DNA of 64,000 bases, taken from Paragonimus westermani. Its lineage: Eukaryota > Platyhelminthes > Trematoda > Plagiorchiida > Troglotrematidae. Every line of letters starts with the position of its first letter. Position 1 is the first letter of the stretch. A model generated the notes under the pieces. It worked only from the letters and a program-made list of their open reading frames with translations. It was not told the DNA's origin and did no database searches. The DNA lies in contig QNGE01000429.1 in NCBI GenBank assembly GCA_008508345.1, positions 136,642 through 200,641 of the forward strand, given 5' to 3'. Made by a program: the position numbers and the translations under genes. Positions 38,641 through 49,926 of this stretch are shown here, piece after piece.

Positions 38641-41600
38641 ATTCTATTCCTCACGGAAGAAAGAGAAACACTATGCTTCAGTCCGCCTGAAAGCAAAAAA
38701 TTACAAAGATACATACCCATTGAATGAACAAAATTAGCACAATTTGCAATCTTTTGAGTTTTATTCCATAAGATGAACAGACGTTTATCTTCAAAAATGC
38801 ATCAAAAAACATGACTAGTACAATAGACACAATGAGTATAAAAACGCCGCGAGAAGGGAAACGAAATTTTTCCTCCGGTCAGCGAGGAGAATTTCGAAAA
38901 ATTGAGCGCAAAGGTATTTCTCTAGAGTTGAATATTATCGTCTTTCGGGAGTCTAACACACGAAGGATTTATTGTTACACAGAACACTACCAAGCTAAGT
39001 AACGAAGTTTTATGAGACGGTTGTGGAATGTCCACGGTTGCTTGATGAGCTGACAATACTCAAACTAATACAGTGTACCCATATAACAGATTTTATATGG
39101 AACATCTGAAAGGAAATGATTGAGTCACGCGACAATATTTTGTCATATAATCTACCGGAAAATGTGTTGTAAACGAGCTTATTAAGTTTTCAGTAATTTT
39201 CAAAACGAATTGGAATTTCGAGACTGTTCAATTAACCTTTTGTTCTAGCCTTCAAACCTGTGTTCAATGTTGACCTAAGCAACAGAATAGTTTGCGTAAT
39301 GGATTTATAAAATGGAGACTGCCAATACTGAGACCATAGCTGTGCTTGGATGATGTGACTCTCAGAGTGACAAGAAGTTTAGGAGTTTTGCAGCAACCAT
39401 TGAACTAACAAAAAACCAGTTGTAACACAATCAACACTCTTTTGAAGGAAAGCGGATATTCTGTTAAACCGTCGGTCTGGTTAGTAAGAATTGTGCAAAA
39501 ACTGCGCAAGATATAACCAACTGGCTGTGAAGTTACCCGTACGGATGGAAGTACTCAAGATCACTTCCGTGTAATGTAAAACTTATCAGTTTCTTCCAGT
39601 CATCTATACCCATTTCTGTTTCAAAACCGACCATTCTTTCCATCTACGATAACTTACGGCAGGCAGCCACCGGTTTTATTCGCTTGGCACCTCGATTAGC
39701 CAACAGCCACCATGCACTATGGACAAAAGGAGGAAATGCGCCTGCAGCGCGCTTACGGCTCGCACCCGCTAGCTGGCTTTGGTGTCCAAAATTTTGCCTG
39801 ACTCTGTACATCGATGGCAATAGGTACTTCACAGTTACAACTCTTGATGGAGCCACGTAACAGGTTCAAAGTGACAACCTGATTTCAAAGTTCCTTATGT
39901 ATGTCTGTTCTATGCAATGACCAGAAACGCAGGAACGACAGAGTAATTATCATGGGTAAAACAACAAGGAAGGCGACAAGAAAACATGCTTCGTACTTTC
40001 TGGAAAACAACAGGTCTGAAAACAGACGGCTGAATACACAAACAAAACCGTTTTCAACAGCAGGTTTATTAGTTATAAATCTTGCCTCACAGTTTAGAAA
40101 ATACAGATGATACCTTTAAACCGATGGCTTGCCTTGTGCGAAAACCTTTCATTCACTTGCTACAAAATCTACCTTCATTCGACCGATATTTCAACAAATA
40201 TTTGCTAATAATACGGAACGAACTAACAGTTTTTAGTTAAACGCAAGACAGAGAGTTCTTATTGCTATCGATTTTGCTACAAATAACATGGATTAAAATA
40301 AACCAAGCAGTTGCTCGGGTGTTTCGCGAATGTAGTGATGAAAAAGTGGGAGGGAAAGGTATTGCGCACCAATAAATCAGTCAGATTCTGAAAATATTTG
40401 AGAGATTAAATTGTTTTCATTTATGTCTTGTTATCTTTTGCTTACTTTGAACAAGTTCCTAATCAAAAAACGTGACCTCATATGTTGTTAGGTTAACATG
40501 CACGCATTGATCCAGCGTTTCTCCTGTCACACCTGCCGCTTGCCAGTTTGTATGCCATCTAAATTCATCTATGCATTCACTTGCATCCTTGAACATATGT
40601 AAGCAGTGAACTTAATAATGCTGCATTCTCATCCCAGTTTCTTAATTTCATGGTCAAATAATTTTGCTCTCCGTTGTTTTCTGACGAATGTTTTATTTGC
40701 GTTTACTCAGTTCGTTTTGCTCACTAAGTATTTGATAATCTACCCGTGGTAAATCAGCAAGGTAAATTGGACACAAAATTCAATAAATGAATCAAGTTTT
40801 AAAATTCCTCAATTACTAGCTATTGAAAAAGTATGAAATGTCGGATATTCAAGCCATATTTTAAAACTGCTTTTATGGGTTGTTTCTCATTCCTCAAGCG
40901 TATGCTTCCAATTGATGTCAGTGAATAACTGGGATTCTCGATCTTTGCATGTCAAACGGGATAGTTAGATCATCAAAAAACTGTGCATTCTCTTCGACTT
41001 TCTCCCTAATAAATGATCCAACTTTCTACTGGACACAGCTAATCATCAATGCTTATCATTGTTTTGGCCACAAATTTGAGCTTCAATGTGTGTCAACTGT
41101 GTTGAGTACACCGACGTGAATTTCACGCTTTGTCTCACCAAGCCATCACCAATAGAACAACTGCATATTCAATTAACTACACATAGGAGATACTCAGTTA
41201 GTGAACACATATCAGGAGCAGCCACATCGCCTGTTCTTCTAAGTCCAAACAGAAATCCTGTTGATGATTACTGACCAATCAGGGGGAGTTTCTGGCGATC
41301 ACATTTTCAACAACATGCGACAGGGTAGCGCGTGGTCACAAAGTACTTTTCGATCACATAGTTTAGACTATGAGCGCTGGACCACGGGGAACTGGAGAGG
41401 TTTACTGTGGGTCAGTTCACCGAGGCCAGACATATTCGCCTCAGAATTGATGGTGGCAACTCCAAGTCTGAACGAAACTGACAATCCACACAAATAAATT
41501 GTGATAGGTCGTTCGGGTTGAAGCAAATCAGCCAACAAATAAAACGCAAGCCAATGATTTGGAGTGGAACTCGTACAGTGACTACAGCAGATATGTTCCG

Positions 41601-44487
41601 CACTTACAGACACCTCAAAATTTCGACAGAATACTTTTGCATAGACATGCTTCATGAGATGTGATAAACCAGATCGTACCAAACCACTCTCAGGTGTGCA
41701 GTGAGTTATAAAACGCAGATCTGAATATACTGTCTGGACAGAGCTCTAATCTGATGTATTTCGTTCTGATTTTGTGAGTGGGGAGGGAGTTCCTGAGAAT
41801 ACCGTTGTTTGAAACTGCACATCCTTTTATCATTTATTCCCATGAGCATTTACCTGTCAACTTGTCTTTTACTATAAATCCCGCTGGAATCCCCAATTCT
41901 TTCCCTAATATAGTAGCATTTAAGTTTTTACACCCGGAAGGTTTTGCTCTTTTACTCCTCTGTTAAACGCTCTTCGTTCTTTCCGCCTCTTCCCATGTTT
42001 TTCACCCCGGCATTCTTTGTCTTTTAGAATTCCAGTAATCGTAGTGCAGATATATTGAATAATAGGTCAAAAGACAGAATTTACCACACAGTACCTAGTG
42101 TACATCAAAATATTTGCGTGCACTTTGTTACCTTCCATGTATCATCTATAAATCCTGTTGTGACGGAGAACAGAAAACTTCCGAAGTACATATGTCAACG
42201 TACCTAGCGCATGACTTCTTTTGACCTATCTTTAAGCCTACATTTTCTTCAACAGCGGAAATGATAACATAAATTATTCGGACTATCTTTGCTTTTGAAT
42301 TATTTTGAAGGCGGCTTTCCACCTGTTGGTTACTCCGTACCTCGGAACTTTAGCGGGTGGTCACATTTACGCATAACAACCGCATCGCCCTTGACTACTC
42401 ATAAGAATTTGAGACTCGCCGATACGGATCACTTTAAGGGCCCGTTCATTCTGTCAAACTGGTTGACGAAATTCACAACAGACGATTACCAGTTCAGCCA
42501 CGTTTCGCTCTTCGGTTGCAATCATGAGGCTGCCTCAGGACAGTACCCTTGTGACGAATTAATTTTGCGCACTAAAATTGTGCGACTTGCTGAAACACAG
42601 CCGAATGGTTATTAACTTAATCTCAGGTAGAGTTTGCAGCTCTTTGTTAAGTAGAAGCTGAATTTGAGCAAGTTTTCTTAAAGAGAAACTCAAGTAAGCC
42701 GTTTCATAGAATGTGTTTTCCCACAACTCGCGCATGGGATGATTTTTCATTTTCTCCACCTTTTAATACGGAACTTCTTGTTACACTCTTGGGATCTTTA
42801 GTTGTATCGCAAACAGGTCAAATTTTTGCAGAACATTAAAACTGTATGCTGCTGCTAGACTTTCCTGTGTCGTCATCTTCAAAATCATTGAATTTCTTCT
42901 GTTGAAAACAATCAGTGTCTGGCACATTACCTTCATCTTATTTCCACACACTTTTCCGTTCCGTCCTTCAAGGCCATCGACACAAACTTCATTTATGACT
43001 ATTTATGAGATGTACGTTGTGCGTTTCCCTATTCTTTTGTTCTTGATTTTCCTCCACTGAGGTTTGAGGCACAGTTGGAGCAATAACATTTATAGCGGTT
43101 CGCGTTCAATAACTTTATTGAGTAGCTCAGCACAGACAGTTACTGTAGAAAGATCAGTGCATGCTAGCTTGATCAAATATTTTGTTGAAGTTTTTTAGTA
43201 CACTGGAATAGGGCAGTGAAGTTCAGTTTTCAACAGATGGATAAAAGAAGTAAAACCATCTCGACTGGACAGTCGAGTTTCATCTTTTCGACGTAGATAA
43301 TCACACGGGCCACATTTTCGCAATACCAGATGCCGAACCAAATTTTAGCACTGCAACGTTAAGGGTTTCAAAAACAGTTGGAAATATACTTGTGTCGAAG
43401 ATTCCTCACCGTCCTGGACTGGTAACAGATTTTGGAGCCACGCCGTGTATTGTTTTCTCAAGACGACTAAATTTTCGGCAAGTGTTGGCCTAATTGTTTT
43501 ACAGACATTTCCATGACAGCCAGCAGTTGATTCAGCAACAAAGCACCATAAACCAGTTTCTGTGCTTCACAGAATTGACCAGGAAAAATTACGTATTCAT
43601 GTAAACAAGCATATATCTGACCGAAAGAAAACGTGTGACCCTATGAATGTCACAAGCGGTGTCTGGCGATAATTTTAGGTGATCAGTGCTATGGGCTACG
43701 AGTGTTGATCACACCATTAGATGACTAGAAGTCATTAAATTGGACGGCTCTGTGCTACTGCCGGAATTATTTCAAGACTTGACATAATTCATTACGCTGC
43801 TAGCGAGAGTCATAAAGATCTATGAGGGAATGTAATAAACGGTATTCTACGTTACTCAAGCTTCAGAACACGCTATGACCATATAGAAGATATCGATTGA
43901 ATAAAATCAAATGTCATGGATGAAACGTAGTAGATCGAAGTCACACTTGCCAGATGAACTATAAAAGTCGCTGGCCGATTTTATTCGTATGTTTTGGTCT
44001 AGTTCAGGGTACCCTCAAACTTTTGCTGTGTCAAACAGTCTAACCAAACCTACGGATCCTAATATTTTAGAAGTTCCGAAACCTACGTAATTTGGAGTCA
44101 CTTATCACATCTCTTTTCATGAATCTTTTCCCTCGAGTCACCAAATCGCAAGGTCCGTCATGGTGACTGTCGTGTAAAGGCCTGGTAGTTATGAGGTGCA
44201 ATTTACACTACTTGCAAAGCAAGAGTAGAAAGACCTATAAGAATGTTATTCGGTTTCGCTGACAAACGTCACCGGTTGGGCCACACAAGGCTGGATAAGA
44301 CAAGTTTACTGGATTATAATAATCATCATCGAGATACTGGACTATTTATCACCAGTCAACTTTCGGAACAATTTCTGATGAATAAATATGTCCACCGTTG
44401 TTTTTCTACTACAGATTTATCGGAAGTTTGCACTCTGAACAAGTAGTCAGAAAACTTGGGTTGCCCACCACCTACAACTTACTTTTG

Positions 44488-44520
<33 letters not shown>

Positions 44521-45385
44521 GTACTCTCGTTGCAACTGGCGTTGTCTAATCATTTAAACGCAACAACCGGCCAGCGGATTCATCCACAGGATGCGCGTGA
44601 GGGATAACTTATCGTAAGTTCAGTGTGTCCTTGTAGGTATATCACTCAAAGTGATTGGAATTATGAGATGCTGGAGAAAGAATGTAGAAGGAAAATATCT
44701 GACTATGGCATTTAGATATTTACAGGACTCGGACAGAATAACAGCCCGAGAAACGGCAGAATCAGCTGATTTGATAATTGAGATTACAAATCCAGTTTAT
44801 TTAAGGAGTATATCGAAACGTGGGGCTACCCTTCAACACTACTCAAAAAAGAATAGCAGTCTCACAATTGACGCGGCAAACCCTAAGAACAACAACATTC
44901 TATGTTTTGGCGGATGTACAACCAGATGAAATCTATGTGAATTCAAGTTGCATACTTTCCAGGGCTTGCATCTTCGTCGTGTGTTCGTTACTGTGTGCGA
45001 AATGTGGCACTCGATTTGAGGTTGTAAGCACGTTTTTTGAAGGTGTTCCCAGCAGAAGGAAGAAAGAACACGTTCAATTCAGTTACTGCTATATCCAATT
45101 TTAGATACTGGATAAAGCGTCTTCATGGAAATTTACTGAGTCAGAATAATGCATACCCAGATCGCTCACAGAGGTGATGGCTGTTGTACTGCCACCGTTT
45201 AACTTCATAGAGCCCTCCAGTAGTTGATAAATACGCGCAACAATTTTAGCTGAGAATTTCGTCTGCCACTGGCACGAAATCATTTGTACATTATGTAAAC
45301 AGGTGTGGAGTTTGCCAGAAGGAAGTGTGGTCAGTTCTTATAACATCAGCGGGTAGAAGCGTGTCACCATGCTTAGTAAGTTCAC
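38641..45385. other. Gene-poor stretch
   Basis: No domain-bearing frame. Candidates too weak to call as genes: 42289-42615 plus (108 codons), 41261-41497 plus with an overlapping antisense frame, and a locally G+C-rich patch at 39650-39860 open on both strands. A dinucleotide repeat at 44494-44520 is listed separately. Confidence 0.35.
44494..44520. repeat. (CA)n microsatellite
   Basis: About 13 uninterrupted CA units preceded by a short GCGCGC run. Simple repeat. Confidence 0.97.
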
Positions 45386-46986
45386 ATGCCGTTTAGATAC
45401 GTAGGAAAGAATGGCAGTCCCTTCGGTCGTGAACTATTAGCCGTGTATAGGGCTGTGCGCCACTTTCGCCACGCACTCGAGGGCCGCGATTTCATTGTTT
45501 TCAGGGATCACAAACCTCTCGCGTACGCTTTGCGGAATTACTCCGATAAACATTCACCTCGAGAAGCTCGACATCTAGACTATATAGCTCAGTTTTCCAC
45601 AGACATCCGCCGTATCTCCGGAACTGCAAACGTCGCCGGAGATACTCTATCACGAATGCACAATGTGTCTACAACCACCGGCTTGATATCACATCACAAC
45701 ACAGCAGCACTACAACAGTCCGATTGCACGTTTACGGATGATCTGAAACGCACGAACATACGCCTCGTCACAGTTCCATTGACATATTCGTCCATTATAT
45801 GTGACAACACGCTGGGATACTCCAGGCCAGTCGAGACACATTCTTTACGAAAAGCAGTTTTCGGCGCGTTGCACAACCTTTCACATCCAGGGATACGCGC
45901 ATCACTAAGACTGGTCGCGGATCGATTCGTCTGGCCTAACATGAATCGGGATGCACGCCGTTGGGCCCGTTGCTGTCTTGCATGTCAACGTTCCAAGGTC
46001 AACTGACACACGAGCACTCCTTTCGAAACTTTTCCAACTCCCGACGATCGTTTTGAACATGTCCACTTGAACCTCGTCGGGCTACTTCCACCTCCGAGAA
46101 GCTACACCCACTTGCTCACGTGTATCGACCGGTTCACTCGCTGGCCAGAAGCCATACCGTTGTGAGACACATCAACAGGGTCTGTGGCCCGCGCTTTTGT
46201 CGAGCATTGGATTGTACGTTATGGTTGTCCGTCGACCATTACAACTGACCGCGGTACGCAGTTCGAATCAGCTTTATTTTCACAACTGACCAAGCTGCTA
46301 GGTGTGCATCGAGCACACACCACAACATATCACCCACAAGCAAATGGACTCGTGGAGCGTTTCCATCGTCAGCTCAGAGCTTCATTAAGTGCTCACGAGC
46401 GGATGGATTGGACAGAAACTTTACCTCTAGTTCTACTCGGTATGCGCAATTGTGTCAACGATGACAGTACGACCCCAGCGTCACTTGTCTATGGTCGTCC
46501 TTTAAGCTTTCCCGCTGATTTCTTTCAATCTTCAAGCGAAACTGCTGTCGACACTCAAGACTACGCCAACCGACTAGCCAAATACATGCGATCACTACAA
46601 CCGAGTGCTACACGTATTCAAAAATCTTCTTACGTTCTCAAAAAACTCAGCAATTGTGAGTTCGTGTTTCTGCAAACAGACTGTGTTGAAAAACCGCTGC
46701 AACAACCGTATAAAGAACCTCTTCGTGTCATTAAACGGTCCGCAAAAACCTATGTGATTGACAGTTTCGGTCAGCACCTCACCGTCTCTGTTGACCGCCT
46801 TAAACCTGCTTTCTTCGACTCACCCCCGGTTTGACAATACAAACATCATCTGAGCCGTCTCCATCTACTTCAACCTCTGATTTAGTCTCGGCGTTGCCTT
46901 CCGCATCTGTTCCTGATGAACTCCCTCCTCAACCTAGAACTCGTTCAGGGAGGCGGGTACATTTTTCCGTGCGCTTTCTGGAGTAG
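45386..46986 (+). pseudogene. Ty3/gypsy pol remnant: RNase H (partial) and integrase
   Basis: One frame runs through 46834. It contains the RNase H C-terminal part (FGRELLAVYRAVRHF, DHKPLAYAL, GDTLSRM; the first catalytic Asp region is lost by truncation), an integrase zinc finger (HNLSH ... CLAC) and a DDE core: CIDRFTRW, TTDRGTQFES and ANGLVERFH, the last two acidic residues spaced as D-x35-E. Two TGA stops interrupt it at 46004-46006 and 46163-46165. After a one-base shift near 46830 a different frame continues TIQTSSEPSPS ... to a basic tail RTRSGRRVHF and a stop at 46984-46986. Ser/Pro-rich linker plus basic tail is usual for gypsy pol ends. Not functional. Confidence 0.9.
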
Positions 46987-47448
46987 TTTACTTTTTCTAT
47001 TTAGCATTTATTGTACAGTTCATAATTCGTTATGTGTATTCCATGCTCCTGTCGACCAGCAACTAACAGCTTTTCTTCGGTACAATTTTCTGAATCGCTT
47101 TGCACGCAAGGTACCTGCACATAATTGTAAATATCCTCAGAAGCTGCAGGACACGCGTTACGGTGGGTATGTGCCTTTTTCCTAACGTTCAGGTACTTCA
47201 CCTTTTCCTATTCCTAGGTCTGACCAGATTCATGGCAACAGTTGCTGAGCCCAAGGAGAAAACCATGAACGCCGTAGCAGTTTGTGCCTGCGCAGCAAGG
47301 AAATCACACCCCCTGTCACGTCCTCAGGAGGCGTTTTCAGGTTGGGTGGCTCGCGCGCGGCTGGCCAGCAAGACAGCAACTGTCGTCCAGGAATAAAATT
47401 CACAGGTAGAAGGCCTCCGATATTAGTCACCCTTCTAGGGGGGGCTGA
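46987..47448 (+). other. Gypsy 3' untranslated segment and polypurine tract
   Basis: Non-coding sequence between the pol end and the LTR candidate. The G-run at 47437-47448 ending CTGA is the plus-strand primer site candidate. Small open frames here (47100-47396, 47282-47485) have no recognised motif. Confidence 0.5.
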
Positions 47449-47940
47449 TGTGGTGAGATCACCTTCGACGTCCCCAAAATTCTAAACTCCGCGCAACGTG
47501 AGAGTTACCTTGCCAGTACCACCACGCCTGTTCACATTGCCTTGTGAATGTAAATTTACTACAAACCACTAGCATTAAAGTTAGTGGGCCGGCATAAGTA
47601 TCGCAGTTTTGTTCGTAGCTGTGTAATGAATCCACATCATCTCTACTGTTGTAGGTAACATTCACTAGAATAACAATGTTGAACTATTACCGTTAGGAAC
47701 GCCGCTTAACCAGTCTTACGCTTGTTTGAATTCTGAAGGTCGACTGGAATTTTCCGTCCACGCACTCTTCCACTCTGGCGGCTGCTGTGCGGTTGTGCTC
47801 AAGGTGCTCTCAAGTCCAGATCCCTAGCAACCCTCAATTGTTAAGTTTACGTCTGTTGTGAACGGTGAGTAAATCAATAAATAAAGTTTGTTTGTAGGTT
47901 CACCGTTTTCTCCTTGCGACTTCCGATTCACGGTAGCATA
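47449..47940 (+). repeat. Putative 3' LTR of the gypsy element
   Basis: Begins TGTGGTGAGATCACC immediately after the polypurine tract and contains overlapping AATAAA polyadenylation signals at 47876-47885. The right end is placed near CGGTAGCA at 47938 because LTRs end in CA, but without the 5' partner this end is a guess. No other copy is present in the window. Confidence 0.5.
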
Positions 47941-48342
47941 AGGTTGGGGAAACTCTGGGCGTAAGAATTCAGGAAACCAGCACTACAAGTAGCACAAAGG
48001 TGAAGCCTTCTGTCAAAAAGGACATGGTCGAAATGCAAATGGCTGCAGTTTATAAATAGTTCGCTCACTTGTGAGATTTAGTCCCAAAAAATAGGATGTT
48101 GCACTAACCTACTTTTTACAAGTTTTGTAACATGCAACCAGAAGAGCAGACGGAGATTATGACCGAAGATGTATTACGCAACACGCGGCAATACTAGAAT
48201 ATCAAAAAGGATAAGGGTACAAAAGTACACGGGAGTTACGTTTAAATACAAGTGTCCTGCTTGTCTGTCTGACTGTCCGTTGATTCAAGATCCTCGTGCA
48301 CAACGTTGACGTAGCGGTCTGAAAGGTGTAACGATTACCACT
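47941..48342. other. Unassigned stretch after the LTR
   Basis: I see no gene, repeat or promoter that can be supported here. Confidence 0.4.
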
Positions 48343-48690
48343 TCAAATTCGATCCGTGCGCGCTAACTAGTTTCGGTCGCGTGTTACAGTTTATCGGGGC
48401 ATTTGTAACATGCAGGCCAGCCGACTCCACTCTGGATGCCCGTAAATTCGCGGGCCAACCTTCGGGCAACGTGGACGCACCAGGGGACAGCGCTCTTCCG
48501 AAGTAGGGGTTCGAACGACAGTTCTGAAAAGAGAAACAATACAAACAAACATGAGCCGAAGGCCCAGTAAGCCATGCACACGACTTACACAAACGAAAGC
48601 TAAAACGGCACCAACAACACAGCAGCACGCCCCGTTACACAACTCAAATTCAATCCGTGCGCGCTCGCTGGTTTCGGTTGCGTGTTACAG
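48343..48690 (-). repeat. 47-bp direct repeats bracketing a tRNA-like segment
   Basis: Two 47-bp copies at 48343-48389 and 48644-48690 (start to start 301 bp) match at 42 of 47 positions; both contain ATCCGTGCGCGCT and GTTTCGGTYGCGTGTTACAG. Most differences are C/T or A/G. Between them, on the minus strand, an A-box-like TGGCTTACTGGGCC (complement of about 48565-48580) precedes a B-box-like CGTTCGAACCCC (complement of about 48505-48517), and the following sequence (GAAGGTTGGCCCGCGAATTT) resembles conserved parts of trematode tRNA-derived repeats as I know them. It may be a SINE dimer or one SINE flanked by copies of another repeat. Confidence 0.5.
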
Positions 48691-49740
48691 CATTCTTTTA
48701 ATAGTTCAAGGTCACTCCGGGGAAAGGTTCAAACGCATCTTTGCAGTGTTTTGCCATCAGAAGATGAAACTGGCATCCGGAAAATGTCGCTGTCGATATT
48801 CTGAACCATAGTTTAATAAGAGTTTGGTTTAACTTGCGTTGACCTCTGATTTTTTCTGAAGTGACATATCAACTGAGATATTCCACTTTAATTCAGCTTC
48901 TGATAACTTGCATAGTTATCCGAAGTTTGCACGAGTTCACTTCGCATTTTAATGGCCATCCAGTTAGCTTGTACTGATAAGCGTATTGTGTGAATGATCA
49001 TTGTATTGTTCTCCTTGATTCTGACGATGGGTTATATTGTCGTATTTTCGATATTAACTGAGATATACCATTTTTGGTTGAATTCTTAATGTCAGAGCTA
49101 TATCAGAATGTAATGGATGGGAACAGAACTCAACGAACAAATTGACGAAAAAGGAGGGAGAAAGTAGAATCATCTAACGAGTGTGTACACGGATGTGTAC
49201 ACGTTCTCAAATGTGTGCACTCCATAATTTTTCACTACGTTTGTCGCCTGAAACTGTTCGTTTTAAAATATTGCCAACAAGTTGATGCCACTACGCGGAG
49301 ACGTGATTTTGTTAGGATGTAGTTTTTTAAAACGAGACCTGTCCGTTAACCGGAGCTTTTGGAAAGAATTTCGGCAAGCATTTGTAACGGGATGAGATCT
49401 GCGAAAGCTTTTCTCATTTGACCGTCTTTTGAGCGTCTTTCAGTTGCTCAGCCAAAGCCCCCAAAAGACATTCCTAAAGCGCTTAAAAGACGATCATCAT
49501 ACCTGGATTAGAACCCATAATGATGAGGTCTATATAGCGGGCTGGACGTAAAAACGTTTGCATCAGAAGCTCCCAGCACTATAGGGTACGAACCTTTTCT
49601 TTAACCTTTTGTGTAATTTTGGCTGTGTCCCCATAAACTTTGGCTTTCCTCTCTAGACTCACTTCGTGTTGAAGGAGCCCATGGTCCATCACCACATTCC
49701 AGGTGAACACCGAGTTATACCTTGGGCGAGGTTAGGAAGT
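48691..49740. other. Unassigned stretch
   Basis: AT-rich to about 49.3 kb, then G+C-richer. No gene recognised. Confidence 0.35.
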
Positions 49741-49926
49741 TTAGATACACACAGTCTTCTCTGGTAGGGCTGCCATCATCCCTGCAGCTACACATGGGTA
49801 TGGTCCCTGGTTAGTTCTGGAGACCCCAAGCATATCACAATCACATAAAATAGCAGACTGTTCATCATTCGCAGACAATTCCCTGTGAGGCTCAAAGAAA
49901 TCTTGAAAGGAAGAAGGTATGGACAT
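49741..49926 (-). pseudogene. Unknown coding repeat, minus-strand copy
   Basis: A 61-codon minus-strand frame whose C-terminal part (CDMLGVSRTNQGPYP ... PEK) aligns without gaps to a segment of the plus-strand frame at 54496-55143 (CCLFGAPRTKQGSGP ... PEK). By hand the underlying DNA is about 72 percent identical over 90 nt, in the same codon register. Keeping the reading frame while DNA diverges suggests the segment was once protein-coding. I do not recognise the family. It could be part of a transposon ORF1 or gag-like protein, or a dispersed gene fragment. Confidence 0.4.

Larger units (their letters stand above)
45386..47940 (+). mobile_element. Ty3/gypsy LTR retrotransposon, 5'-truncated
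   Basis: The element retains the end of RNase H, integrase, a C-terminal tail, an untranslated segment, a polypurine tract (AGGGGGGGCTGA, ending 47448) and a 3' LTR candidate. Gag, protease, RT and the 5' LTR are absent; the left boundary is abrupt near 45386. No target-site duplication can be read because the 5' end is missing. Domain order RNase H then integrase places it in the Ty3/gypsy group rather than Ty1/copia. Confidence 0.8.

Noticed and set aside
45694..45942. Minus-strand frame over the gypsy pol
   Set aside because: Shadow of the integrase zinc-finger region on the plus strand.
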